The notes under the pieces: model-generated | What the model saw: the letters and a program-made list of their open reading frames with translations, nothing else | Told to the model about the DNA's origin: nothing | The model's database searches: none | Program-made: the position numbers and the translations under genes | Shown: piece after piece, positions 27,601 to 40,266 of the stretch | Layout of the letters: each line of letters opens with the position of its first letter | How positions within the stretch are numbered: position 1 is the stretch's first letter | Origin: Dromaius novaehollandiae | Lineage: Eukaryota; Chordata; Aves; Casuariiformes; Dromaiidae | Length of the DNA: 64,000 bases | Direction: 5' to 3' | Assembly (NCBI RefSeq): GCF_036370855.1 | Contig: NC_088106.1 | Coordinates: 35,788,501 to 35,852,500, forward strand

Positions 27601-30600
27601 GCGTGACGTGGGGGCTTCGAACGTGACGTGAGCGCCACGTGGGGGCATCGAAGTTGAAGTGGGCGTGACCTGGGTGATTGGAACGTGAAGTGGGTGTGAC
27701 GTGGGGGCTTCGAACGTGACGTGGGTGTGACGTGGGTGTTTCGAACGTGACGTTGGTGTTTCGAACGTGACGTGGGCGTCACGTGGGGGCTTCGAACATG
27801 ACGTGGATGTGAGGTGGGTGCTTCGGACGTGACGTGGGCATGACGTGGGGGCTTCAAAAATGATGTGGGTGTTACGTGGGGGCATCGAACGTGACGTGGG
27901 CGTGACGTGGGAGTTTCGAACGTGACGTGGACGTGACGTGGTACTTTACATTTGACGTGGGTGTGACCTGGGTCAATCGAACGTGACGTGGGTGTGACGT
28001 GGGGGCTTCGAACGTGACGTGGGTGTGACGTGGGTGTTTCGAACCTGACGTTGGTATTTCGAACGTGACGTGGGTGTGACGTGGGTGCATCGGACGTGAC
28101 GTGGGCGTAACGTGGGGGCTACGAACATTACGCGGGTGTGACGTGGATGCTTCGAATGCGACGTTTGTGTTTCGAACATGACATGGGTGTGACGTGGGTG
28201 CTTGGAACGTGACGTGGGCGTCACGTGGGGGCTTCGAACATGACGTGGGTGTGACGTGGGGGCATCGATCGTGACGTGGACGTGACGTCGGTACTTTATA
28301 CCTGATGGGGGTGTGACGTGGGTCATTCGAATGTGACGTGGGTGTGACGTGGGGGCTTCGAACGTGACGTGGGCATGACGTGGGTGATTCGAACGTGACG
28401 TGGGCGTGACGTGGGGGCATCGAACGTGACGTGGGTGTGACGTGGGGGCTTCGAACGTGACGTGGGCATGACGTCGGTGATTCGAACGTGACGTGGGCAT
28501 GACGTCGGTGATTCGAAGGTGACGTGGGTGTGACGTGGGGGCATCGAACGTGACGTGGGTGTGACGTGGGAGTTTCGAACGTGACGTGGACGTGACGTGG
28601 TACTTTACATTTGACGTGGGTGTGACCTGTGTCAATCGAACGTGACGTGGGTGTGACGTGGGGCATCGATCGTGACGTGGACGTGACGTCGGTACTTTAT
28701 ATCCGACGTGGGTGTGACCTGGGTCATTCGAACGTGACGTGGGTGTGACGTGGGGGCTTCGAACGTGACGTGGGCATGACGTGGGTGATTCGAACGTGAC
28801 GTGGGCGTGACGTGGGGGCATCGAACGTGACGTGGGTGTGACGTGGGTGTTTCGAACGTGACGTGGGCGTGACGTCGGTACTTTGAATGTGACGTGGGTG
28901 TGACGTGGGTCATTCGAATGTGATGTACGTGTGACGTGTGGGCTTCGAACGTGACGTGGGTGTTTCAAAACTAATGTGAGTGTGATGTAGGGGTATCGAA
29001 CGTGACGTAGGTGTTTCCAAACTGACGTGGGTGTGACGTCGGTATGTTGAATGTGACGTGGGTGTGACGTGCATGGTTCGAACGTGAGGTGGGTGTTTTA
29101 AATGTGAGCTGGGCGTGACGTGGGTCATTCGAACATGACGTAGGTGTGACGTGGGGGCTTCGAAGGTGACGTGGGCGTGACGTGGATGCTTCGAATGTGA
29201 CGTTGGTGTTTCGAACGTGACATGGGTGTGACATGGGTGCTTCGAATGTGACGTGGGCGTAACGTGGGGGCTTCGAACCTGACGTGGGTGTGACGTGGGG
29301 GCTTCGAACGTGACGTGGGTGTGACGTGGGTCATTTGAACGTGACGTGGGCGTGACGTGGGTGATTCCAACGTGACGTGGGGCTTTGAACGTGACGTGGG
29401 CGTGACGTGGGTGATTCGAATGTGACGTGGGCGTGACGTGGGGGCTTCGAACGCCACGTGAGCTTCACGTGGGGGCATCGAACGTGACGTGGGCGTGACG
29501 TGGGGGCTTCAAGCGTGACCTGGGTGTGACGTGGGTGTTTCGAAGGTGACGTGGGCGTGACGTCAGTACTTTGAATGTAACGTGGGTGTGACCTGGGTGA
29601 TGCGAACGTGACGTGGGCGTCACGTGGGGGCATCGAACGTGACGTGGGCGTCACGTGGGGGCTTCGAAAGTGACGTGGGCGTGACGTGGGTCATTCGAAC
29701 GTGACGTGGGCGTGACGTCGGTACTTTGAATGTGACGTGGGTGTGACCTGGGTCATTGGAACGTGACGTGGGAGTGACGCGGGGGCTTCGAACGTGACGT
29801 AAGGGTGACATGGGTGCTTAGAACGTGACGTGGGCGTGACGTGGGCGATTCCAACGTGACGTGGGGCTTCGAACGTGACGTGGGCGTGAGGTGGGTGATT
29901 CGAAAGTGACGTCGGTGTGACGTGGGTGCTTCGAACGTCACGTGGGCGTGACTTGGGGGCTTCGATCGTGACGTGGGCGTGACCTGGGTGATTGGAACGT
30001 GACGTGGACGTGACGTGGGTGGTTTCAACGTGACGTGGGTGTCACGTGGGGCATCGAACGTGACGTGGGCGTGACGTGTGTGGTTTCAACGTGACGTGGG
30101 CGTCACGGGTGGGCTTCGAACGTGACGTGGGCATGACGTGGGTGATTCGAAGGTGACGTGGGCGTGACGTGGGGGCATCGAACGTGACGTGGGTGTGACG
30201 TGGGGGCTTCGAACGTGACGTGGGCATGACGTGGGGGCTTCGAACGTAACCTGGGTGTGACGTGGGGGCTTCGAACGTGACGTGGGTGTGACGTGGGTGT
30301 TTCCAACGTGACGTGGGCGTGACGTCGGTACTTTGAATGTGACGTGGGTGTGACGTGGGTCATTCGAACGTGATGTACGTGTGACGTGTGGGCTTCGAAC
30401 GTGACGTAGGTGTTTCCAAACTGACGTGGGTGTGACGTCGGTATGTTGAATGTGACGTGGGTGTGACGTGCATGGTTCGAACTTGAGGTGGGTGTTTTAA
30501 ATGTGAGCTGGGCGTGACGTGGGTCATTCGAACATGACGTAGGTGTGACGTGGGGGCTTCGAACGTGACGTGGGCGTGACGTGAATGCTTCGAATGTGAC

Positions 30601-33600
30601 GTTGGTGTTTCGAACGTGACGTGGGCGTCACGTGGGTGTTTCGAGCGTGACGTGGCCGTGACGTCGGTACTTTGAATGTGACGTGGGTGTGACGTGGGTC
30701 TTTCGAACGTGATGTACGTGTGACGTGTGGGCTTCGAACGTGACGTGGGTGTTTCAAAACTAACGTGGGTGTGACGTAGGGGTATCGAACGTGACGTAGG
30801 TGTTTCCAAACTGACGTGGGTGTGACGTCGGTATGTTGAATGTGACGTGGGTGTGACGTGCATGGTTCGAACGTGAGGTGGGTGTTTTAAATGTGAGCTG
30901 GGCGTGACGTGGGTCATTCGAACATGACGTAGGTGTGACGTGGGGGCTTCGAACGTGACGTGGGCGTGACGTGGATGCTTCGAATGTGACGTTGGTGTTT
31001 CGAACGTGACATGGGTGTGACATGGGTGCTTCGAATGTGACGTGGGCGTATCGTGGGGGCTTCGAACCTGACGTGGGTGTGACGTGGGGGCTTCGAACGT
31101 GACGTGGGTGTGACGTGGGTGTTTCGAACGTGACGTGGGCGTGACGTGGGTGATTCGAATGTGACGTGGGCGTGACGTGGGGGCTTCGAACGCCACGTGA
31201 GCTTCACGTGGGGGCATCGAACGTGACGTGGGCGTGACGTGGGGGCTTCAAGCGTGACCTGGGTGTCACGTGGGTGTTTCGAAGGTGACGTGGGCGTGAC
31301 GTCAGTACTTTGAATGTGACGTGGGTGTGACCTGGGTCATGCGAACGTGACGTGGGCGTCACGTGGGGGCATCGAACGTGACGTGGGCGTCACGTGGGGG
31401 CTTCGAACGTGACGTGGGCGTGACGTGGTACTTTACATTTGACGTGGGTGTGACCTGGGTCAATCGAACGTGACGTGGGTGTGACGTGGGGGCTACGAAC
31501 GTGAAGTGGGTGTGACGTGGGTGTTTCGAACCTGACGTTGGTATTTCGAACGTGACGTGGGTGTGACGTGTGTGCATCGGACGTGACTTGGGCATAACGT
31601 GGGGGCTACGAACATTACGCGGGTGTGACGTGGATGCTTCGAATGCGACGTTGGTGTTTCGAACGTGACATGGGCGTGACGTGGGTGCTTGGAACGTGAC
31701 GTGGGCGTCACGTGGGGGCTTCGAACATGACGTGGGTGTGACGTGGGGGCATCGATCGTGACGTGGACGTGACGTCGGTACTTTATACCTGATGGGGGTG
31801 TGACCTGGGTCATTCGAACGTGACGTGAGTGTGACGTGGGGGCATCGAACGTGACGTGGGTGTGACGTGGGGGCTTCGAACGTGACGTGGGCATGACGTC
31901 GGTGATTCGAACGTGACGTGGGCATGACGTCGGTGATTCGAAGGTGACGTGGGTGTGACGTGGGGGCATCGAACGTGACGTGGGTGTGACGTGGGTGTTT
32001 CGAACTTGACGTGGGCGTGACGTCGGTACTTTGAATGTGACGTGGGTGTGACGTGGGTCATTCGAACGTGATGTACGTGTGACGTGTGGGCTTCGAACGT
32101 GACGTGGGTGTTTCAAAACTAACGTGGGTGTGACGTAGGGGTATCGAACGTGACCTAGGTGTTTCCAAACTGAGTGGGTGTGACGTCGGTATGTTGAATG
32201 TGACGTGGGTGTGACGTGCATGGTTCGAACGTGAGGTGGGTGTTTTAAATGTGAGCGGGGCGTGACGTGGGTCATTCGAACATGACGTAGGTGTGACATG
32301 GGTGCTTCGAAAGTGACGTGGGCGTAACGTGGGGGCTTCGAACCTGACGTGGGTGTGACGTGGGGGCTTCGAAAGTGACGTGGGTGTGACGTGGGTCATT
32401 TGAACGTGACGTGGGCGTGACGTGGGTGATTCCAACGTGACGTGGGGCTTTGAACGTGACGTGGGTGTGACCTGGGTGCTTCGAACGTGACGTGGGCGTC
32501 ACGTGGGGGCATCGAACGTGACGTGGGCGTCACGTGGGGGCTTCGAAAGTGACGTGGACGTCACGTGGGTGCTTCGAAGGTGACGTGGGCGTGACGTTGG
32601 GGCTTCGAACGTGACCTGGGCGTGACGTGGGTGATTCGAACGTGACGTGGGCATGACGTCGGTACTTTGAATGTGACGTGGGTGTGACCTGGGTCATTGG
32701 AACGTGACGTGGGAGTGACGCGGGGGCTTCGAACGTGACGTAAGGGTGACATGGGTGCTTAGAACGTGACGTGGGCGTGATGCGGGTGATTCCAATGTGA
32801 CCTGGGGCTTCGAATGTGACGTGGGCGTGAGGTGGGTGATTGGAACGTGACGTGGGCGTGACGTCGGTACTTTGAAAGTGACGTGGGTGTGACCTGGCGG
32901 CTTCGAACGTGACGTAAGGGTGACATGGGTGCTTAGAACGTGACGTGGGTGTGACGTGGGTGATTCCAACGTGACGTGGGGGCTTCGAACGTGACATGGG
33001 CGTGACGTGGGTGTTTCGAACGTGACGTGGGCGTCACGTGGGGGCTTCGAACTTGACGTGGATGTGAGGTGGGTGCCTCGGACGTGACGTGGGCATGACA
33101 TGGGGGCTTCGAAAATGATGTGGGTGTGACGTGGGTGCATCGAACGTGACGTGGGCGTGACGTGGGAGTTTCGAACGTGACGTGGACGTGACGTGGTACT
33201 TTACATTTGACGTGGGTGTGACCTGGGTGATGCGAACGTGACGTGGGCGTGACGTGGGCGATTCCAACGTGACGTGGGGCTTCGAACGTGACGTGGGCAG
33301 GATGTGGGTGATTCGAATGTGACGTGGGCGTGACGTGGGGGCTTCGAACGTCACGTGGGCGTGACGTGGGGGCTTCGATGCTGACGTGGGCGTGACCTGG
33401 GTGATTGGAACGTGACGTGGACGTGACGTGGGTGGTTTCAACGTGACGTGAGCGTCACGTGGTGTCCTCGAACGTGACTTGGGCGTCACGTGGGGTCTTC
33501 GAAAGTGACGTGGGCATGACGTGGGTGATTCGAAGGTGACGTGGGTGTGACGTGGGGGCTTCGAACGTGACGTGGGCGTGACGTCGGAACTTTGAATGTG

Positions 33601-36600
33601 ACGTGGGTGTGACCTGGGTCATTGGAACGTGACGTGGGAGTGACGTGGGGGCTTCGAACGTGACATAAGGGTGACATGGGTGCTTAGAACGTGACGTGGG
33701 CGTGATGCGGGTGATTCCAACGTGACGTGGGGCTTCGAATGTGACGTGGGCGTGAGGTGGGTGATTGGAACGTGACGTGGGCGTGACGTCGGTACTTTGA
33801 AAGTGACGTGGGTGTGACCTGGCGGCTTCGAAGGTGACGTAAGGGCGACATAGGTGCTTAGAACGTGACGTGGGCGTGACGTGGGTGATTCCAACGTGAC
33901 GTGGGGGCTTCGAACGTGACATGGGCGTGACGTGGGTGTTTCGAACGTGACGTTGGTGTTTCCAACGTGACGTGGGTGTGACGTGGGGGCTTCGAACGTG
34001 ACGTGGGCATGACGTGGGTGATTCGAAAGTGACGTGGGCGTCACGTGGGAGTTTCGATCATGACGTGGGCGTGACGTGTGTGGTTTCAACGTGACGTGGG
34101 TGTCACGTGGGGCATCGAACGTGACGTGGGCGTGACGTCGGTACTTTGAAAGTGACGTGGGTGTGACCTGGGGGCTTCGAACGTGACGTAAGGGCGACAT
34201 GGGTGCTTAGAACGTGACGTGGGCGTCACGTGGGTGATTCCAACGTGACTTGGGGGTTTCGAACGTGACGTGGGTGTGACGTGGGTGATTCGAGCGTGAC
34301 GTGGGCGTGACGTCGGTACTTTGAAAGTGACGTGGGTGTGACCTGGGTCATTTGATCGTGACGTGGGAGTGACGTGGGGGCTTCAAACGTGACGTAAGGG
34401 TGACATGGGTGCTTAGAACGTGACGTGGGCTTGACGTGGGTGATTTGTAGGTGACGTGGGCATGAGGTGGGTGATTCGAAAGTGACGTCGGTGTGACGTG
34501 GGTGCTTCGAACGTCACGTGGGCGTGACTTGGGGGCTTCGATCGTGACGTGGGCGTGACCTGGGTGATTGGAACGTGACGTGGACGTGACGTGGGTGGTT
34601 TCAACGTGACGTGGGTGTCACGTGGGGCATCGAACGTGACGTGGGCGTGACGTGTGTGGTTTCAACGTGACGTGGGCGTCACGGGTGGGCATCGAACGTG
34701 ACGTGGGCATGACGTGGGTGATTCGAAGGTGACGTGGGCGTGACGTGGGGGCATGGAACGTGACGTGGGTGTGAGGTGGGTGATTCCAACGTGACGTGGG
34801 CGTGACGTCGGTACTTTGAATGTGACGTGGGTGTGACCTGGGTCATTGGAACGTGATGTGGGAGTGACGTGGGGGCTTCGAACGTGATGTAAGTGTGACA
34901 TGGGTGCTTAGAACGTGACGTGGGCGTGACGTGGGCGATTCCAACGTGACGTGGGGCTTCGAACGTGACGTGGGCGTGAGGTGGGTGATTCGAATGTCAC
35001 TTGGGCGTGACGTGGGGGCTTCGAACGCCACGTGGGCGTGACGTGGGGGCTTCAAACGTGACGTGGGCGTGACCTGGGTGATTGGAACGTGACGTGGACG
35101 TGACGTGGGTGGTTTCAACGTGACGTGAGTGGCACGTGGGGTCCTCGAACGTGACTTGGGCGTCACGTGGGGTCTTCAAAAGTGACGTGGGCATGACGTG
35201 GGTGATTCGAAGGTGACGTGGGTGTGACGTGGGGGCTTCGAACGTGACGTGGGCGTGACGTGGGTGATTCGAACGTGACGTGGGCGTGACGTCGGAACTT
35301 TGAATGTGACGTGGGTGTGACCTGGGTCATTTGATCGTGACGTGGGAGTGACGTGGGGGCATCGAACGTGACGTAAGGGTGACATGGGTGCTTAGAACGT
35401 GACGTGGGTGTGACGTGGGTGATTCCAACGTGACGTGGGGCTTCGAACGTGACGTGGGCGTGACGTGGGTGATTGGAACGTGACGTGGGCGTGACGTCGG
35501 TACTTTGAAAGTGACGTGGGAGTGACGTGGGAGCTTCAAACGTGACGTAAGGGTGACATGGGTGCTTCGGACGTGACGTGGGCATGACGTGGGGGCTTCG
35601 AAAATGATATGGGTGTGACGTGGGGGCATCGAACGTGACGTGGGCGTGACGTGGGAGTTTCGAACGTGACGTGGACGTGACGTGGTACTTTACATTTGAC
35701 GTGGGTGTGACCTGGGTCAATCGAACGTGACGTGGGTGTGACGTGGGGGCTTCGAACGTGACGTGGGTGTGACGTGGGTGTTTCGAACCTGACGTTGGTA
35801 TTTCGAACGTGACGTGGGTGTGACGTGGGTGCATCGGACGTGACGTGGGCGTAACGTGGGGGCTACGAACATTACGCGGGTGTGACGTGGATGCTTCGAA
35901 TGCGACGTTGGTGTTTCGAACGTGACATGGGCGTGACGTGGGTGCTTGGAACGTGACGTGGGCGTCACGTGGGGGCTTCGAACATGACGGGGGTGTGACG
36001 TGGGGGCATCGATCGTGACGTGGACGTGACGTCGGTACTTTATACCTGATGGGGGTGTGACGTGGGTCATTCGAATGTGACGTGGGTGTGACGTGGGGGC
36101 TTCGAACGTGACGTGGGCATGACGTGGGTGATTCGAACGTGACGTGGGCGTGACGTGGGGGCATCGAACGTGACGTGGGTGTGACGTGGGGGCTTCGAAC
36201 GTGACGTGGGCATGACGTCGGTGATTCGAACGTGACGTGGGCATGACGTCGGTGATTCGAAGGTGACGTGGGTGTGACGTGGGGGCATCGAACGTGACGT
36301 GGGTGTGACGTGGGTGTTTCGAACGTGACGTGGGCGTGACGTCGGTACTTTGAATGTGACGTGGGTGTGACGTGGGTCATTCGAACGTGATGTACGTGTG
36401 ACGTGTGGGCTTCGAACGTGACGTAGGTGTTTCCAAACTGACGTGGGTGTGACGTCGGTATGTTGAATGTGACGTGGGTGTGACGTGCATGGTTCGAACG
36501 TGAGGTGGGTGTTTTAAATGTGAGCTGGGCGTGACGTGGGTCATTCGAACATGACGTAGGTGTGACGTGGGGGCTTCGAACGTGACGTGGGCGTGACGTC

Positions 36601-39600
36601 GGTACTTTATACCTGATGGGGGTGTGACGTGGGTCATTCGAATGTGACGTGGGTGTGACGTGGGGGCTTCGAACGTGACATGGGTGTGACATGGGTGCTT
36701 CGAATGTGATGTGGGCGTAACGTGGGGGCTTCGAACATCACGTGGGCGTCACGCGGGGGCTTAAAAAGTGACGTGGGTGTGACGTGGGTCATTTGAACGT
36801 GACTTGGGCGTGACGTCGGTACTTTGAATGTGACGTGGGTGTGACCTGGGTCATTGGAACGTGACGTGGGAGTGACGTGGCGGCTTCGAACGTGATGTAA
36901 GTGTGACATGGGTGCTTAGAACGTGACGTGGGCGTGACGTGGGCGATTCCAACGTGACGTGGGGCTTCGAACGTGACGTGGGTGTGACGTGGGTGCTTCG
37001 AACGTGACGTGGGCGTCACGTGGGGGCTTCGAACATGACGTGGATGTGAGGTGGGTGCTTCGGACGTGACGTGGGCATGACATGGGGGCTTCGAAAATGA
37101 TGTGGGGGTGACGTGGGGACATCGAACGTGACGTGGGCGTGACGTGGGAGTTTCGAACGTGACGTGGACGTGACGTGGTACTTTACATTTGACGTGGGTG
37201 TGACCTGGGTCAATCGACCGTGACGTGGGTGTGACGTGGGGGCTTCGAACGCCACGGAGCTTCACGTGGGGGCATCGAACGTGACGTGGGCGTGACGTGG
37301 GGGCTTCAAGCGTGACCTGGGTGTGAGGTGGGTGTTTCGAAGGTGACGTGGGCGTGACGTCAGTACTTTGAATGTGACGTGGGTGTGACCTGGGTGCTTC
37401 GAACGTGACGTGGGCGTCACGTGGGGGCTTCGAAAGTGACGTGGACGTCACGTGGGTGCTTCGAAGGTGACGTGGGCGTGACGTGGGGGCATGGAACGTG
37501 ACCTGGGCGTGACGTGGGTGATTCCAACGTGACGTGGGCGTGACGTCGGTACTTTGAATGTGACGTGGGTGTGACCTGGGTCATTGGAACGTGACGTGGG
37601 AGTGACGCGGGGGCTTCGAACGTGACGTAAGGGTGACATGGGTGCTTAGAACGTGACGTGGGCGTGACGTGGGCGATTCCAACGTGACGTGGGGCTTCGA
37701 ACATGACGTGGGCAGGATGTGCGTGATTCGAATGTGACGTGGGCGTGACGTGGGGGCTTCGAACGTCACGTGGGCGTGACGTGGGGGCTTCGATGCTGAC
37801 GTGGGCGTGACCTGGGTGATTGGAACGTGACGTGGACGTGACGTGGGTGGTTTCAACGTGACGTGAGCGTCACGTGGTGTCCTCGAACGTGACTTGGGCG
37901 TCACGTGGGGTCTTCGAAAGTGACGTGGGCATGACGTGGGTGATTCGAAGGTGACGTGGGTGTGACGTGGGGGCTTCGAACGTGACGTGGGCGTGACGTC
38001 GGAGCTTTGAATGTGACGTGGGTGTGACCTGGGTCATTGGAACGTGACGTGGGAGTGACGTGGGGGCTTCGAACGTGACATAAGGGTGACATGGGTGCTT
38101 AGAACGTGACGTGGGCGTGATGCGGGTGATTCCAACGTGACGTGGGGCTTCGAATGTGACGTGGGCGTGAGATGGGTGATTGGAACGTGACGTGGGCGTG
38201 ACGTCGGTACTTTGAAAGTGACGTGGGTGTGACCTGGCGGCTTCGAACGTGACGTAAGGGCGACATAGGTGCTTAGAACGTGACGTGGAGGTGACGTGGG
38301 TGATTCCAACGTGACGTGGGGGCTTCGAACGTGACATGGGCGTGACGTGGGTGTTTCGAACGTGACGTTGGTGTTTCCAACGTGACGTGGGTGTGACGTG
38401 GGGGCTTCGAACGTGACGTGGGCATGACGTGGGTGATTCGAAAGTGACGTGGGCGTGACGTCGGTACTTTGAAAGTGACGTGGGTGTGACCTGGGGGCTT
38501 CGAACGTGACGTAAGGGCGACATGGGTGCTTAGAACGTGACGTGGGCGTCACGTGGGTGATTCCAACGTGACGTGGGGGTTTCGAACGTGACGTGGGCGT
38601 GATGCGGGTGATTCCAACGTGACGTGGGGCTTCGAATGTGACGTGGGCGTGAGATGGGTGATTGGAACGTGACGTGGGCGTGACGTCGGTACTTTGAAAG
38701 TGACGTGGGTGTGACCTGGCGGCTTCGAACGTGACGTAAGGGCGACATAGGTGCTTAGAACGTGACGTGGGCGTGACGTGGGTGAATCCAACGTGACGTG
38801 GGGGCTTCAAACGTGACATGGGCGTGACGTGGGTGTTTCGAACGTGACGTGGGCGTCACGTGGGGGCTTCGAACATGACGTGGATGTGAGGTGGGTGCTT
38901 CGGACGTGACGTGGGCATGACGTGGGGGCTTCGAAAATGATGTGGGTGTGACGTGGGTGCATCGAACGTGACGTGGGCGTGACGTGGGAGTTTCGAACGT
39001 GACGTGGACGTGACGTGGTACTTTACATTTGACGTGGGTGTGACCTGGGTCAATCGAACGTGACGTGGGTGTGACGTGGGGGCTTCGAACGTGACGTGGG
39101 TGTGACGTGGGTGTTTCGAACCTGACGTTGGTATTTCGAACGTGACGTGGGTGTGACGTGGGTGCATCGGACGTGACGTGGGCGTAATGTGGGGGCTACG
39201 AACATTACGCGGGTGTGACGTGGATGCTTCGAATGCGACGTTGGTGTTTCGAACGTGACATGGGTGTGACGTGGGTGCTTGGAACGTGACGTGGGCGTCA
39301 CGTGGGGGCTTCGAACATGACGTGGGTGTGACGTGGGGGCATCGATCGTGACGTGGACGTGACGTCGGTACTTTATACCTGATGGGGGTGTGACGTGGGT
39401 CATTCGAATGTGACGTGGGTGTGACGTGGGGGCTTCGAACGTGACGTGGGCATGACGTGGGTGATTCGAACGTGACGTGGGCGTGACGTGGGGGCATCGA
39501 ACGTGACGTGGGTGTGACGTGGGGGCTTCGAACGTGACGTGGGCATGACGTCGGTGATTCGAACGTGACGTGGGCATGACGTCGGTGATTCGAAGGTGAC

Positions 39601-39762
39601 GTGGGTGTGACGTGGGGGCATCGAACGTGACGTGGGTGTGACGTGGGTGTTTCGAACGTGACGTGGGCGTGACGTCGGTACTTTGAATGTGACGTGGGTG
39701 TGACGTGGGTCATTCGAACGTGATGTACGTGTGACGTGTGGGCTTCGAACGTGACGTGGGTG

Positions 39763-40266
39763 TTTCAAAACTAACGTGGGTGTGACGTAGGGGTATCGAA
39801 CGTGACGTAGGTGTTTCCAAACTGACGTGGGTGTGACGTCAGTATGTTGAATGTGACGTGGGTGTGACGTGCATGGTTCGAACGTGAGGTGGGTGTTTTA
39901 AATGTGAGCTGGGCGTGACGTGGGTCATTCGAACATGACGTAGGTGTGACGTGGGGGCTTCGAACGTGACGTGGGCGTGACGTGGATGCTTCGAATGTGA
40001 CGTTGGTGTTTCGAACGTGACATGGGTGTGACATGGGTGCTTCGAATGTGACGTGGGCGTAACGTGGGGGCTTTGAACCTGACGTGGGTGTGACGTGGGG
40101 GCTTCGAAAGTGACGTGGGTGTGACGTGGGTCATTTGAACGTGACGTGGGCGTGACGTGGGTGATTCCAACGTGACGTGGGGCTTTGAACGTGACGTGGG
40201 CGTGACGTGGGTGATTCGAATGTGACGTGGGCGTGACGTGGGGGCTTCGAACGCCACGGAGCTTCA
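39763..40266 (+). repeat. Diverged 0.5-kb satellite module, copy
   Basis: This copy matches 24116-24615 monomer for monomer over about 500 bp with a few base changes, for example GTCAGTATGTTG where the other copy has GTCGGTATGTTG. Both end at the GAACGCCACGGAGCTTCACG junction monomer and continue into the same following monomers, so the duplicated segment may be longer than the module itself. Confidence 0.85.

Noticed and set aside
35163..36692. 509-codon and other long minus-strand frames in 1-50,000 as protein genes
   Set aside because: They follow from a repeat unit without minus-strand stops. They overlap in several frames, have no start context, no domain and change frame with every indel.
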